Shown here in pieces: positions 18,091 through 26,567 of a stretch of 64,000 bases of DNA. Each line of letters starts with the position of its first letter. Within the stretch, counting starts at the first letter, position 1. The stretch is from JBLMYQ01 sp050260055 (lineage in GTDB: Bacteria > Bacillota > Clostridia > Acetivibrionales > UBA4821), in NCBI GenBank assembly GCA_050260055.1, contig JBLNBO010000047.1:1-64000 (forward strand), read 5' to 3'. A program made the position numbers and the translations under genes. The notes below the pieces were generated by a model. That model did no database searches and was not told where the DNA came from. It saw only the letters and a program-made list of their open reading frames with translations.

Positions 18091-19980
18091 ATGAATGAAA
18101 TTTTATGGGTTGTTATTATAGTTGATGTTGTCCTTGTTGTAGGAGGTTTAGCATATTATTTAAAAAATAAGTCAAAAACGCCAGGCAAGAAGTTAAAAGA
18201 CTTTGAGCGCCAGCAAGATAAAGGGTTTAAGGAGAATAAAAAGCAGCTTCAAAAAGATTCTAAGAAAGACAAAAAAGGCGCTACACAAGAAAAAGAAATT
18301 AAAGAGCTTATCCGTAGAGATAAAACTACAGAATGGAATAAGTCTGACTTTATTGAAACTAAAGGAGAGGCTAAACATGATCTTATTAAGCCTTCCGATA
18401 CTATAATAACTTCCCAGAAGGAAGAATATCCGAATTATTCAAAAGAAACACAAGCTGAAGAAAATAGACGCATAGAAGAAGAGGAACGTTTGCGCCGCGA
18501 AGAAGAAGAACGTTTGCGCCGCGAAGAAGAAGCAAGGCTTCGCTTAGCAGAGGAAGAACGTTTACGCCGCGAAGAAGAAGACAGACTCCGTTTGGAAGAA
18601 GAACGCAGACAAGCTGAAGTCTTTGTTCAAAAGCCAGTTATTGATGAAAAGCCTTTTGAGGATAGTATATTGCAGTCTCCTTCGGAAGAAGAAAAGTTAT
18701 TAGATGCAGAAGAAGACAAATCCAATGAAGAAGAACGTTTGCTGCAAGAAGAAGCAAGACTTCGTTTAGAAGAAGAAGAACGTCTTCGTGCAGAACTAGA
18801 AGCAAATAATGAAATTGAAATTCAACAAACAGCTCAAGAAATTGAGCAGTATGAGGAAATTGAAGAAGCTAAACAGGTTGAAATTATTGAAGAACCTGTT
18901 ATTGATAATGCTAGTGAATCATTTGAAGAAGAAAAGAAACGCCAAGAAGAAGAAGAAGAGGCTGAACGTGTTCGTATAGAGGAAGAAGAAAAGAAACGCC
19001 AAGAAGAAGAAGAGGCTGAACGTGTTCGTATAGAGGAAGAGGAAAAGAAACGCCAAGAAGAAGAAGAGGCTGAACGTGCTCGTATAGAGGAAGAGGAAAA
19101 GAAACGCCAAGAAGAAGAGGCTGAACGTGCTCGTATAGAGGAAGAGAGGAAGCGTCAGGAGGAAGAACGCGCTCAAAAAGAAGAAGAGGAGCGCATAAGA
19201 CAGCAAGAAAAAGAGCGTTTACGCAGAGAATTTGAAGAACGTATTCATAAAGAAGAAGAAGAAAAAATTAAAATAGAACTAGAACAAAAACAGCGTATTG
19301 AGGAAGAGGCAAGAATACGTGCTGAGGCAGAATTCAAAGCTAAGAAGGAATTGGAAGAGAAGTTTTCACAAGAGAATAGCCTAAAAGAAAAAATGCGTAT
19401 TGAGAATGAAGCAAAACTACGTGCAGAAGCTGAATATAAAGCTAAAATGGAATTGGAAGAAAAGATTAAAGAAGAAGGAGAAGTAAAGAAACAAACTGAT
19501 AAAGGACAAGAAAATATAGAAAATGAAATAGAATCATCAGGACAGAAAAATCAAGTTGAAGATAATAAAGATGCCCTTTTACAGAAAAAAAATGAATATG
19601 AACAAAAGCTTAAGACCGATCCAACATTCCTGGTTGTTGATGATGCAAGGTTCATGAGAAATATTATAAGAAAAATCTTAGAAGAAGCAGGATATAAAGT
19701 TGTTGGAGAAGCTGAAAACGGCCGTGATGCAATAAAAATGGCAGAAAAGCTAGAACCTTCAGTCATTACAATGGATATAACCATGCCTGATATTGATGGA
19801 ATCACAGCAACTGAAGAAATTAAAAAGAAGCAGCCATGGCTTAAGGTTATAATGTGTTCAGCAGCTGATCAGAAAGAAAAGATTGTTGAAGCTATAAGGG
19901 TGGGAGCTGAAGATTTTATTAGTAAGCCATTTGAGAAAGAGAAAGCTTTAGCAACTATTGAGAAAATTATTAAAGGTTAA
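18091..19980 (+). CDS. Membrane-anchored protein with long ER/K helix and C-terminal CheY-like receiver
   Basis: An unusual 629-residue architecture. One N-terminal membrane helix (about residues 3-22: ILWVVIIVDVVLVVGGLAYYL) is followed by a basic juxtamembrane stretch. About 400 residues of almost pure Glu/Arg/Lys follow (about 125-490, e.g. EEERLRREEE), a pattern typical of single alpha helices or long coiled coils, including four near-identical repeats (279-350). A complete receiver domain ends the protein (512-629): acidic pair VVDD (517-518), phospho-acceptor Asp in TMDITMPD (562), the MCSA serine (590) and the SKPF lysine (612). The active site is intact. There is no output domain, so it is CheY-like, held to the membrane by a boom. 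GGAGAAGGTG precedes the ATG. It lies between the chemosensory operon and pilB. Function unknown; control of pili is an inference. Confidence 0.85.
   Translation: MNEILWVVIIVDVVLVVGGLAYYLKNKSKTPGKKLKDFERQQDKGFKENKKQLQKDSKKDKKGATQEKEIKELIRRDKTTEWNKSDFIETKGEAKHDLIKPSDTIITSQKEEYPNYSKETQAEENRRIEEEERLRREEEERLRREEEARLRLAEEERLRREEEDRLRLEEERRQAEVFVQKPVIDEKPFEDSILQSPSEEEKLLDAEEDKSNEEERLLQEEARLRLEEEERLRAELEANNEIEIQQTAQEIEQYEEIEEAKQVEIIEEPVIDNASESFEEEKKRQEEEEEAERVRIEEEEKKRQEEEEAERVRIEEEEKKRQEEEEAERARIEEEEKKRQEEEAERARIEEERKRQEEERAQKEEEERIRQQEKERLRREFEERIHKEEEEKIKIELEQKQRIEEEARIRAEAEFKAKKELEEKFSQENSLKEKMRIENEAKLRAEAEYKAKMELEEKIKEEGEVKKQTDKGQENIENEIESSGQKNQVEDNKDALLQKKNEYEQKLKTDPTFLVVDDARFMRNIIRKILEEAGYKVVGEAENGRDAIKMAEKLEPSVITMDITMPDIDGITATEEIKKKQPWLKVIMCSAADQKEKIVEAIRVGAEDFISKPFEKEKALATIEKIIKG
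18925..19140 (+). repeat. Four in-frame tandem repeats (57, 54, 54, 51 nt) in the ER/K helix region
   Basis: Units 18925-18981, 18982-19035, 19036-19089 and 19090-19140 are nearly identical at DNA level. They encode EEEKKRQEEE...AERVRIE with V-to-A changes in the last two. Lengths differ by whole GAA codons, as expected from slippage. A second related repeat (coding EEERLRREEE) occupies about 18478-18610. Confidence 0.9.
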
Positions 19981-20018
19981 AAATAGCGAAATATATAGAT
20001 TTATAAAAGAAAGAGATA

Positions 20019-20047
20019 TTGAAAATAATGTAAAAGAATGAGATAAT
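20019..20047 (+). promoter_or_regulatory. Candidate promoter of the type IV pilus operon
   Basis: TTGAAA (20019-20024) and GATAAT (20042-20047), 17-base spacer, about 60 bases before pilB. No terminator separates the receiver gene at 18091-19980 from pilB, so read-through is also possible. Confidence 0.4.
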
Positions 20048-20108
20048 TATAATTGTAATTTTTGATGTTTATTCTAAACTGTGGTCGCTTTAAGAATTGG
20101 GGGTAAAC

Positions 20109-21800
20109 ATGCAGAGTCCAATCAAAAAGACATTCGGCAAGCTTCTTCTTGAGGCAGGAATGGTCACTGAAGAACAACTCAGCGAAGCAATTGAAGAACA
20201 AAAGAAATCAGGTAAAAAACTCGGAGAGGTTCTTAAAGAAAAAGGGTACATTTCTCAAGAAGATATTATTCAAGTGCTAGAATTTCAGCTTGGTATTCCC
20301 CATCTGAACCTAGAGAGAATTGATATTGACGAAGAAGCAGTAAAAAAGATTCCAGAAAATATAGCAAAAAGACATGGGATTATTCCTGTGAAGATTAATG
20401 AGAATAAGATTGTACTTGCTATGAGTGATCCTTTAAATATTTTTGCTATTGATGATGTAAAAATTTATACTGGAATGGATGTAATACCGAATATTGCTTC
20501 AGTTGATGATATAAACAAAGCAATAACAAAGTTTTATTCTAAACAAGAAGCTGTATTGGTTGCAGAACAATTTACTAAAGAAATTGGTATAGATATTAAG
20601 GCTGATGAAGACCTTGATGAAATGGTAAATAGTGCACCGATAGTCAAATTAGTTAATTCGATTATTGAGCAGGCCATAAAGTCAAGAGCCAGTGATATTC
20701 ATATAGAACCCCAGGAAAATTACATTAAGGTAAGATGTAGAGTTGACGGCCAGTTGCAAGAAATGATGAAACAAGATGTCAGATTGCTTCCGGCTATTGT
20801 TACAAGAATAAAAATTACAGGCAATATGGATATTGCTGAAAAAAGGATTCCTCAAGATGGACGTATGACTACAACTGTTGATGGCAATGTATATGATTTA
20901 CGTCTTTCTGTTTTGCCTACAATTTATGGAGAAAAAACAGTTATAAGAATAACCAGCAAAACGTCATTTGTTAAAGATAAATCTCAACTTGGGTTTTACC
21001 CGGATGACATGGAAAAGTTCAGCAGTATTCTTCAAAATCCACATGGAATAATTCTGGTTACCGGGCCAACAGGAAGTGGTAAGTCAACTACACTTTATGC
21101 AGCCGTCAAAGATTTAAATAAAGCTGATGTCAATATTATTACTGTTGAGGATCCTGTAGAATCCAAGATTGAAGGAATAAATCAAGTTCAAGTAAATACG
21201 AAAGCTGGGCTTACCTTTGCTAGTGCATTACGGTCAATACTAAGACAAGACCCTGATATAATTCTTGTAGGAGAAATCAGAGACGGCGAAACTGCAAATA
21301 TTGCAATCAGTGCCGCTATAACAGGACACCTTGTCTTAAGTACTTTACATACCAATGATGCGCCAAGTTCTATTTCTAGACTTGCAGACATGGGAATAGA
21401 GCCTTTTCTGATAGGTAGTTCTGTAGTTGGAATCCTTGCACAGAGATTAGTAAGAAGAAATTGTCCGAAATGTTCAGAGGAATATACACCGGATAGCTAT
21501 CAGAAAAAAATATTAAAAGAAGTTAATATACAGAATGTTGACAGTATTAAGCTTGTAAAAGGAACAGGATGTGCATATTGTGCACATACAGGATATAGAG
21601 GAAGACTAGGAGTATATGAGATAATGACTATTACTCCTAAAATAAGAGAATTGATTAATACTGGCGCAAATGCAAGTGCTATCAAACAGGCAGCAATTGA
21701 AGAGGGAATGATTACACTGAAATCAAATTGTGCAAGGCTTGTAATGGATGGAAAGACAACAATCGATGAAATGCTAAGAGTTGCATTTTCAGTCGAATAA
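20109..21800 (+). CDS. pilB: Type IV pilus assembly ATPase PilB
   Basis: Cytoplasmic hexameric ATPase that drives pilus extension. 563 residues from ATG 20109, chosen because GGGGG sits 5 bases upstream; the in-frame TTG at 20097 would include that site. An N-terminal MshEN/GspE_N domain (about 1-150; LLLEAGMVTEEQLSEA) is followed by the secretion ATPase core: SDIHIEP, Walker A GPTGSGKST (about 319-327), Asp box ITVEDPVE, Walker B DPDIILVGEIRD, His box TGHLVLSTLHTND. A four-cysteine zinc site is present (CPKC and CAYC, about 457-485). First gene of the pilus operon; pilT follows after 23 bases. Confidence 0.96.
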   Translation: MQSPIKKTFGKLLLEAGMVTEEQLSEAIEEQKKSGKKLGEVLKEKGYISQEDIIQVLEFQLGIPHLNLERIDIDEEAVKKIPENIAKRHGIIPVKINENKIVLAMSDPLNIFAIDDVKIYTGMDVIPNIASVDDINKAITKFYSKQEAVLVAEQFTKEIGIDIKADEDLDEMVNSAPIVKLVNSIIEQAIKSRASDIHIEPQENYIKVRCRVDGQLQEMMKQDVRLLPAIVTRIKITGNMDIAEKRIPQDGRMTTTVDGNVYDLRLSVLPTIYGEKTVIRITSKTSFVKDKSQLGFYPDDMEKFSSILQNPHGIILVTGPTGSGKSTTLYAAVKDLNKADVNIITVEDPVESKIEGINQVQVNTKAGLTFASALRSILRQDPDIILVGEIRDGETANIAISAAITGHLVLSTLHTNDAPSSISRLADMGIEPFLIGSSVVGILAQRLVRRNCPKCSEEYTPDSYQKKILKEVNIQNVDSIKLVKGTGCAYCAHTGYRGRLGVYEIMTITPKIRELINTGANASAIKQAAIEEGMITLKSNCARLVMDGKTTIDEMLRVAFSVE

Positions 21801-21823
21801 AGTAATTTGGAGGGTTCCTTGCT

Positions 21824-22879
21824 ATGGCATATGTTATTGATGAATTACTTAAAATGATGGTTAGTAACAAGGCTTCAGACCTTCATTTAACAGTTGGTGT
21901 TCCACCAACAATTAGGGTTGATGGAGATCTTAAGAAAATGGGAACTGAGGTTCTTTATCCTAGAGATACTGAAGAAATTGTCAGACAAATCCTTGACGAA
22001 GAACAAGTCAGCAAGCTTAAAAAAGGAAAAGAGATTGACCTTTGTATATCTAGAGCTGATTCGGGTAGATTCAGAATTAATTGTTTTTTGCAAAGAAGTT
22101 CTATAGCAATGGCTTTTAGGTATGTTACCCCTGAAATACCGGATATTAGTTCATTGAAGCTTCCCCATAATGTTGAAGATATTGCAAAAAAGACCAAGGG
22201 GCTTTTCCTTGTTACAGGACCGACAGGGAGTGGTAAGTCTACTACATTGGCCGCCATAATTGAGCTTATTAATAGAGAAAGGCAAGCCCATATAATCACA
22301 TTGGAGGATCCGATAGAATATTTACATAAACATAAAAAAAGCATTGTAAATCAAAGAGAAATAGGAGCAGACACAAAATCATTTCCAAATGCACTTACGG
22401 CAGCTTTAAGAGAAGACCCGGACGTAATACTTATAGGAGAAATGAGGGATTTGGAAACCATATCCACAGCACTTACAGCTGCTGAAACAGGACACCTTGT
22501 TTTGGCGACCCTCCATACTACAGGAGCAGCAAAAACAATAGATAGAATCATAGATATATTCCCATCATATCAGCAGCAGCAGATAAGAGTTCAACTTGCA
22601 GGAGTATTACTCGGAGTTATGTCCCAAGTACTTGTTCAGAAGATTAGCGGCGAAGGAAGAGTTCTTGCATATGAAATAATGATGGCTAATTCGGCAATAA
22701 AAAACTTGATACGCGAAAACAAGACTTTTCAGATACTATCATTTATGCAAACCAATACCAGATCTGGTATGATTACTATAGATCAACAGTTGATTGATTT
22801 ATGTCAAAGAGGTATAATTAGTAGAGAAAATGCGCTCTTGTATTGCGATGATATCGAATATGTTTCCAAAAGTATATAA
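21824..22879 (+). CDS. pilT: Type IV pilus retraction ATPase PilT
   Basis: Hexameric ATPase that depolymerises pili and powers twitching. 351 residues, the usual length. It has Walker A GPTGSGKST (about 130-138), Asp box ITLEDPIEYLH, Walker B DPDVILIGEMRD and His box TGHLVLATLHTTGA. The C-terminal AIKNLIREN motif (about 290-298) is characteristic of PilT and needed for retraction. The N-terminal PAS-like domain begins VIDELLKMMVSNKASDLHL. GGAGGG precedes the ATG. Its presence implies dynamic, retractable pili rather than a type II secretion pseudopilus. Confidence 0.96.
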   Translation: MAYVIDELLKMMVSNKASDLHLTVGVPPTIRVDGDLKKMGTEVLYPRDTEEIVRQILDEEQVSKLKKGKEIDLCISRADSGRFRINCFLQRSSIAMAFRYVTPEIPDISSLKLPHNVEDIAKKTKGLFLVTGPTGSGKSTTLAAIIELINRERQAHIITLEDPIEYLHKHKKSIVNQREIGADTKSFPNALTAALREDPDVILIGEMRDLETISTALTAAETGHLVLATLHTTGAAKTIDRIIDIFPSYQQQQIRVQLAGVLLGVMSQVLVQKISGEGRVLAYEIMMANSAIKNLIRENKTFQILSFMQTNTRSGMITIDQQLIDLCQRGIISRENALLYCDDIEYVSKSI

Positions 22880-22906
22880 AACATTATAATTAGGAAGTGA
22901 GAAATA

Positions 22907-24124
22907 ATGCCTGTATACAATTATGCTGCAAGAGACAGCAGCGGGAAAATCAGAAAAGGCAATGAAAATGCTATAAATCGAATACAGTTGGTAAATATAC
23001 TTAAACAAAAGGGGCTGGTTCCAGTTGAAATATCTGAAGCCAAAGCTGGAGCGGCTATGTCATCTTCTTTTTCTAAGTACTTCAGACGAAGAGTAAAAAT
23101 AAGAGATATTGCTGTATTTTGCAGACAGTTTTCTACAATATTAAGAGCTGGTGTTACTGTTTTAAAAGGAATTGATTTATTAAGAAAGCAAACTGAAAAT
23201 GCTACCTTTAAAGAAGTATTAAATAATGTTTATGAAGAAATTCAAAAAGGTACTATCTTATCAGAAGCAATGAGAAAGCAGAAAGCGGTTTTCCCGGCAA
23301 TATTAATAAATATGGTTGAAGCAGGTGAAATAAGCGGTACACTTGATGCATCTATGGAAAAAATGGCAGAGCATTTTGAAAAGGATTTCAAACTTAGACA
23401 AAAAGTGAAATCAGCTCTTACATATCCTATAATTATATGTGTTGTTTGTTTTCTTGCGGTTATTGTACTGCTCACGGTTGTAGTTCCACAATTTGCTGAA
23501 ATGTTTAAAACATTAGATTCAGAGCTTCCGGCTACCACAAAAATTCTCCTTGATACAGGAAACTTCATGAAGAGTTTCTGGTATTTGGTAATAGCTGGAT
23601 TTATTGGCTTGATAATCGGTTTTATTTATTTTAAGAAAAGCGACTTTGGCTCAAGATTCATTGATAAGTATGCTTTAAAGTTGCCTATATTTTCACCAGT
23701 GGTTAAGAAAATAATTGCTGCAAGATTTACCAGAACCATGTCTACAATGCTTTCATCAGGGATTCCCTTGATTAAATCTTTGGAAGTTTGTGAAAGAGTT
23801 GTCGGAAACAAAACTGCAGAGCAAATGTTGAACAAGGTAAGGGGATATGTAGTGCAAGGGGGCAGTTTGGCAGATCATATTGGTAATCTTGGATTATTCC
23901 CTATTATGGTTCCACATATGATAAGTGTTGGAGAAGAGACTGGGGCAATTGATAAAATGCTTGAAAAAACTGCAGATTTTTTTGATGAGGAAGTTGATGC
24001 ATCCATAACTCAGATGACAACCTTGATAGAACCGGCAATATTAGGTGTTATGGCTTTAATAGTGGGATTTATAGTTATATCTATTATTCAGCCAATGTTT
24101 CAAATGTATGAAAACATACATTGA
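22907..24124 (+). CDS. pilC: Type IV pilus inner-membrane platform protein PilC
   Basis: Polytopic membrane protein of the GspF/PilC family that couples the ATPases to pilin polymerisation. 405 residues with the two duplicated T2SSF domains: about 70-192 (FCRQFSTILRAGVTVLKGIDLL) and about 272-395 (FTRTMSTMLSSGIPLIKSLEV). Three membrane segments lie at about 170-195, 220-245 and 375-400. The conserved GE.SG / VGEETGAID motifs at the end of each repeat are present. GGAAGTGAG precedes the ATG, 27 bases after pilT. Confidence 0.95.
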   Translation: MPVYNYAARDSSGKIRKGNENAINRIQLVNILKQKGLVPVEISEAKAGAAMSSSFSKYFRRRVKIRDIAVFCRQFSTILRAGVTVLKGIDLLRKQTENATFKEVLNNVYEEIQKGTILSEAMRKQKAVFPAILINMVEAGEISGTLDASMEKMAEHFEKDFKLRQKVKSALTYPIIICVVCFLAVIVLLTVVVPQFAEMFKTLDSELPATTKILLDTGNFMKSFWYLVIAGFIGLIIGFIYFKKSDFGSRFIDKYALKLPIFSPVVKKIIAARFTRTMSTMLSSGIPLIKSLEVCERVVGNKTAEQMLNKVRGYVVQGGSLADHIGNLGLFPIMVPHMISVGEETGAIDKMLEKTADFFDEEVDASITQMTTLIEPAILGVMALIVGFIVISIIQPMFQMYENIH

Positions 24125-24165
24125 AAAAAATATAAATTAATGATAATTCAAAAACAGGGGGGGTT

Positions 24166-24207
24166 GTGAAACACGAGATAGAAAATAAAAGAAAATCAAT
24201 AATTTAA
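24166..24207 (+). CDS. Possible 13-residue leader peptide upstream of the major pilin
   Basis: GTG 24166 directly after a run of seven G (24157-24163) opens a short ORF (MKHEIENKRKSII) whose TAA stop (24205-24207) overlaps the AAAGGAGG site of the pilin gene. It could be a translated leader coupling pilin translation to an upstream signal, or a chance ORF in the untranslated region. The spacing between the G run and the GTG is short, so support is weak. Confidence 0.22.
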   Translation: MKHEIENKRKSII

Positions 24208-24220
24208 AGGAGGAACAAAA

Positions 24221-24685
24221 ATGAAAAAAACTAGAATTTCAAGCAGCAAAGGTTTTACACTTATCGAGCTTATCATCGTTATCACGATTATTGCAGTTCT
24301 TGCAGTAATAGGTATGCAGGCTTATGGAAACATAACTGCAAGATCTAACGCAACTGTTGACGTTGCAAATGCACAGAATATTGGTACTGCAATGAACAGA
24401 ATATTTGCAGAAGGAAAAGTAACAAATAACGCAACTTATACAACTGGCAGTTGGAAAGCATTGGTAGGAGCTAACGGTATTGGTGATGTTATTACTGCTA
24501 ATACCTATATTCCTAATGGTCTACCTCCAGTTAAAGCAAATGGCGCATGGGGTTGGTATTATCAATGTACAGCTAATGGCAGTACAATGCTCGTTGGAGC
24601 TGGAGATGGTACTGCTGCTGGAACATACCAATTATATCCAAGACCATCTAGCTTTGCGGGAACTGTTTACAATGCTTTAAATTAG
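24221..24685 (+). CDS. pilA: Major type IV pilin (prepilin)
   Basis: Structural subunit of the pilus. The class III leader is short (MKKTRISSSKG) with prepilin peptidase cleavage expected at G-FTLIELIIV. Glu at mature position 5 is present, followed by a hydrophobic helix to about residue 35 (IIAVLAVIGMQAYG). 154 residues in all, with a Ser/Thr/Asn/Gly-rich globular head and no cysteine pair apart from a single Cys (YQCTAN). AAAGGAGGAA is an excellent ribosome binding site. It is followed by a hairpin that should reduce downstream expression, consistent with the need for excess major pilin. pilA is the likely role; the symbol reflects family and position. Confidence 0.92.
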   Translation: MKKTRISSSKGFTLIELIIVITIIAVLAVIGMQAYGNITARSNATVDVANAQNIGTAMNRIFAEGKVTNNATYTTGSWKALVGANGIGDVITANTYIPNGLPPVKANGAWGWYYQCTANGSTMLVGAGDGTAAGTYQLYPRPSSFAGTVYNALN

Positions 24686-24693
24686 TTTTACTG

Positions 24694-24732
24694 ATAACTT
24701 AGGTGACAGTGTTCTGCTGTCATCTAAGTTAT
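24694..24732 (+). terminator. Hairpin between the major pilin and downstream pilus genes
   Basis: A 16-bp stem (24694-24709 with 24717-24732, one G-T pair) with a 7-base loop, followed by ATTTATT rather than a long T run. It probably acts as a partial terminator and mRNA 3' stabiliser, giving more pilin than minor pilin message. Confidence 0.65.
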
Positions 24733-24757
24733 ATTTATTGTAATAGGGTGAATAAGA

Positions 24758-25402
24758 ATGCTTAATAAAAAAAGGTTTAGAAAAGAAGATGAAAAAGGTT
24801 TTACAGTTGTCGAGCTTATAATCGCAGTAGTTATACTGGGAATTATTTTGTATGCTGCCTTTCAGTTAACATTTTCCAACTACTTCTTATTAGATGAAGA
24901 AAGTATTAAGGCTACTTTAAATCAAGAAGCAAGCGATGCAATTGAAAAGATTGTAAAAGATATGAGGAAGTCAGATGATGCAAATATAAAATTGTATGAT
25001 GCTGCTGTTCCAATTGATTCAACACCGCCAGGGAATGCAATAACCTCTGCCGATGTTGACACAGGATTGCTAGTTGTTAATAATGGAGCAGACGCTTACT
25101 GTTATAGATTAGATAGCAGTAATTCGCTTGTAAAGTTTAAACTTAGTGATAGCACGACTGGCACAGTACCAGCAGATACTAGCAAGGTTCAAACGATAGT
25201 AACTGCAAAAGCCAATTATAAACAAGTCAATAATTTTTCAGTCAGAATTCTCAGGAACTATCCAAGTGCTCTAAGTCATGATGATTCAAAAGATAACTAT
25301 AGGAAATATTTTGTGTCATTACAGTTGGAAGAAGGTCCTGGAGATAAAAAAGTTGTAGTTAATCAATCAACGACACTAATAAAAAATAAAATACCAAATT
25401 AA
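24758..25402 (+). CDS. Type IV minor pilin (PilW/PulJ-like prepilin)
   Basis: 214-residue prepilin with a leader ending KG, cleavage at G-FTVVELIIAV and Glu at mature position 5. The membrane helix (about 20-42) is followed by a head with EASDAIEKIVKDMRKSDD, a pattern common in PilW/PulJ-type minor pilins. No cysteine-rich or enzymatic motif is seen apart from one Cys. It starts 25 bases after the pilin hairpin with an AGGGTG site. Minor pilins form the priming complex or tip of the fibre. The exact member (PilV, PilW, PilJ) cannot be fixed. Confidence 0.85.
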   Translation: MLNKKRFRKEDEKGFTVVELIIAVVILGIILYAAFQLTFSNYFLLDEESIKATLNQEASDAIEKIVKDMRKSDDANIKLYDAAVPIDSTPPGNAITSADVDTGLLVVNNGADAYCYRLDSSNSLVKFKLSDSTTGTVPADTSKVQTIVTAKANYKQVNNFSVRILRNYPSALSHDDSKDNYRKYFVSLQLEEGPGDKKVVVNQSTTLIKNKIPN

Positions 25403-25464
25403 TTTGAAAATATTTCGAAAGATTCATATAAAGACTTATAATTTATACAAAGGGGGAATTGAAT

Positions 25465-26547
25465 TTGTTGAATAATCCTAAAATAATTTTTGAAATAGGA
25501 AATTCATCCATAAAACTTATTGAAATGTCCTACGAGAGAGCTAAAGACAAAGTAATGTTAAAGAACTGTTCAATAATACCTCTTTCTGATAGTTCGACAA
25601 GGGGAAACATTAATGTTAATACTGATATTATTTCATCCCTTATAAAAAGTGAAGTAAAAAAGAAGGGGATTAAAGTAAAAGAAGCAATGGGAGTAATTTC
25701 TGGCGAGGGCATAATTTCAAGAGATGTCTTGATACCTAAAATGTCAGAGCATGAAATTGATAAAAAAATAAGAGAAGAATCTTCTTTATATATACCTGTA
25801 GATGTAGCAAATTATGTAATTGACTATAAAATAATGAATGATATTCAAACTGAGGAAGGACCTAAAACAAAGATATATATAGTTGCTGTACCGCATAAGA
25901 TGGTGGATACATATGTTGAGATTGCCAGCAAATGCGGATTTATTCTTGAAGCGATTGATATAAATGGAAATGCCTTTTCAAAACTTTTATTACTTGAAAT
26001 GAAAAATAGAAATGAGCTTCCTGTAGAAAATGATGCTATAGTTGGTTTAGATATAGGAGCGAAAGATACATATATTGTATTCATACAGAATGGTATATTC
26101 CAATTTTCAAGGGAGATTAATTTTGGCTGTAATGAATTAATAAACATATTATCTGAAAATCTCAGCCTGCCTTTTGAAAAAGCGGAAGAAGAATTAAGGG
26201 TAAATTCTAAAAAGTATTTGAATTTTAATGAGAATTTGCCGTCAATGGATGAAGAAACAGCTCTAATTAATGAGTATATGTTGAAAAAACTCAATATATT
26301 CGTTAATGAATTGAACAAAATAATAAGCTTTTATAAAGGAAGATATTTATGTAGAGATATAACAAGGATATATATTGCAGGAGGAACATCAAATATTGAA
26401 GATTTAGATGAATTCATAAAAAATAACACTCATTTGGAATGCTCCAAACTTTCTCAACTTAAATGTCTTCAAAATGGTACTAAAGATCAGTTGTCAAATG
26501 AATTCCTATCACTTGCCAATGTGATAGGAACATCAATCCGCGAATAA
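25465..26547 (+). CDS. pilM: Type IV pilus assembly actin-like protein PilM
   Basis: Cytoplasmic actin/FtsA-fold ATPase that binds the N-terminus of PilN and joins the motor to the inner-membrane alignment complex. About 360 residues. Nucleotide-binding motifs: FEIGNSSIKLIEM at the N-terminus, GLDIGAKDTYIVF (about 195-207, phosphate 2), and IYIAGGTSNIEDL (about 305-317, adenosine motif). The start is one of three clustered TTG codons; AGGGGGAA fits TTG 25465 best (25459 and 25468 are alternatives). pilN follows after 20 bases. Order pilM-pilN-pilO is canonical. Confidence 0.92.
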   Translation: MLNNPKIIFEIGNSSIKLIEMSYERAKDKVMLKNCSIIPLSDSSTRGNINVNTDIISSLIKSEVKKKGIKVKEAMGVISGEGIISRDVLIPKMSEHEIDKKIREESSLYIPVDVANYVIDYKIMNDIQTEEGPKTKIYIVAVPHKMVDTYVEIASKCGFILEAIDINGNAFSKLLLLEMKNRNELPVENDAIVGLDIGAKDTYIVFIQNGIFQFSREINFGCNELINILSENLSLPFEKAEEELRVNSKKYLNFNENLPSMDEETALINEYMLKKLNIFVNELNKIISFYKGRYLCRDITRIYIAGGTSNIEDLDEFIKNNTHLECSKLSQLKCLQNGTKDQLSNEFLSLANVIGTSIRE

Positions 26548-26567
26548 GAAGAAAGGGAGGGTCAGAC

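Noticed and set aside
18919..19206. Leu/Phe-rich ORF on the - strand resembling a membrane protein
   Set aside because: It is the complement of the GAA/GAG-rich repeats of the ER/K-helix gene; no ribosome binding site.
24125..24220. Possible c-di-GMP riboswitch ahead of the pilin gene
   Set aside because: c-di-GMP riboswitches control pili in some clostridia, but none of the conserved GEMM-I or type II core sequences is present here; the same holds for 31911-32126.
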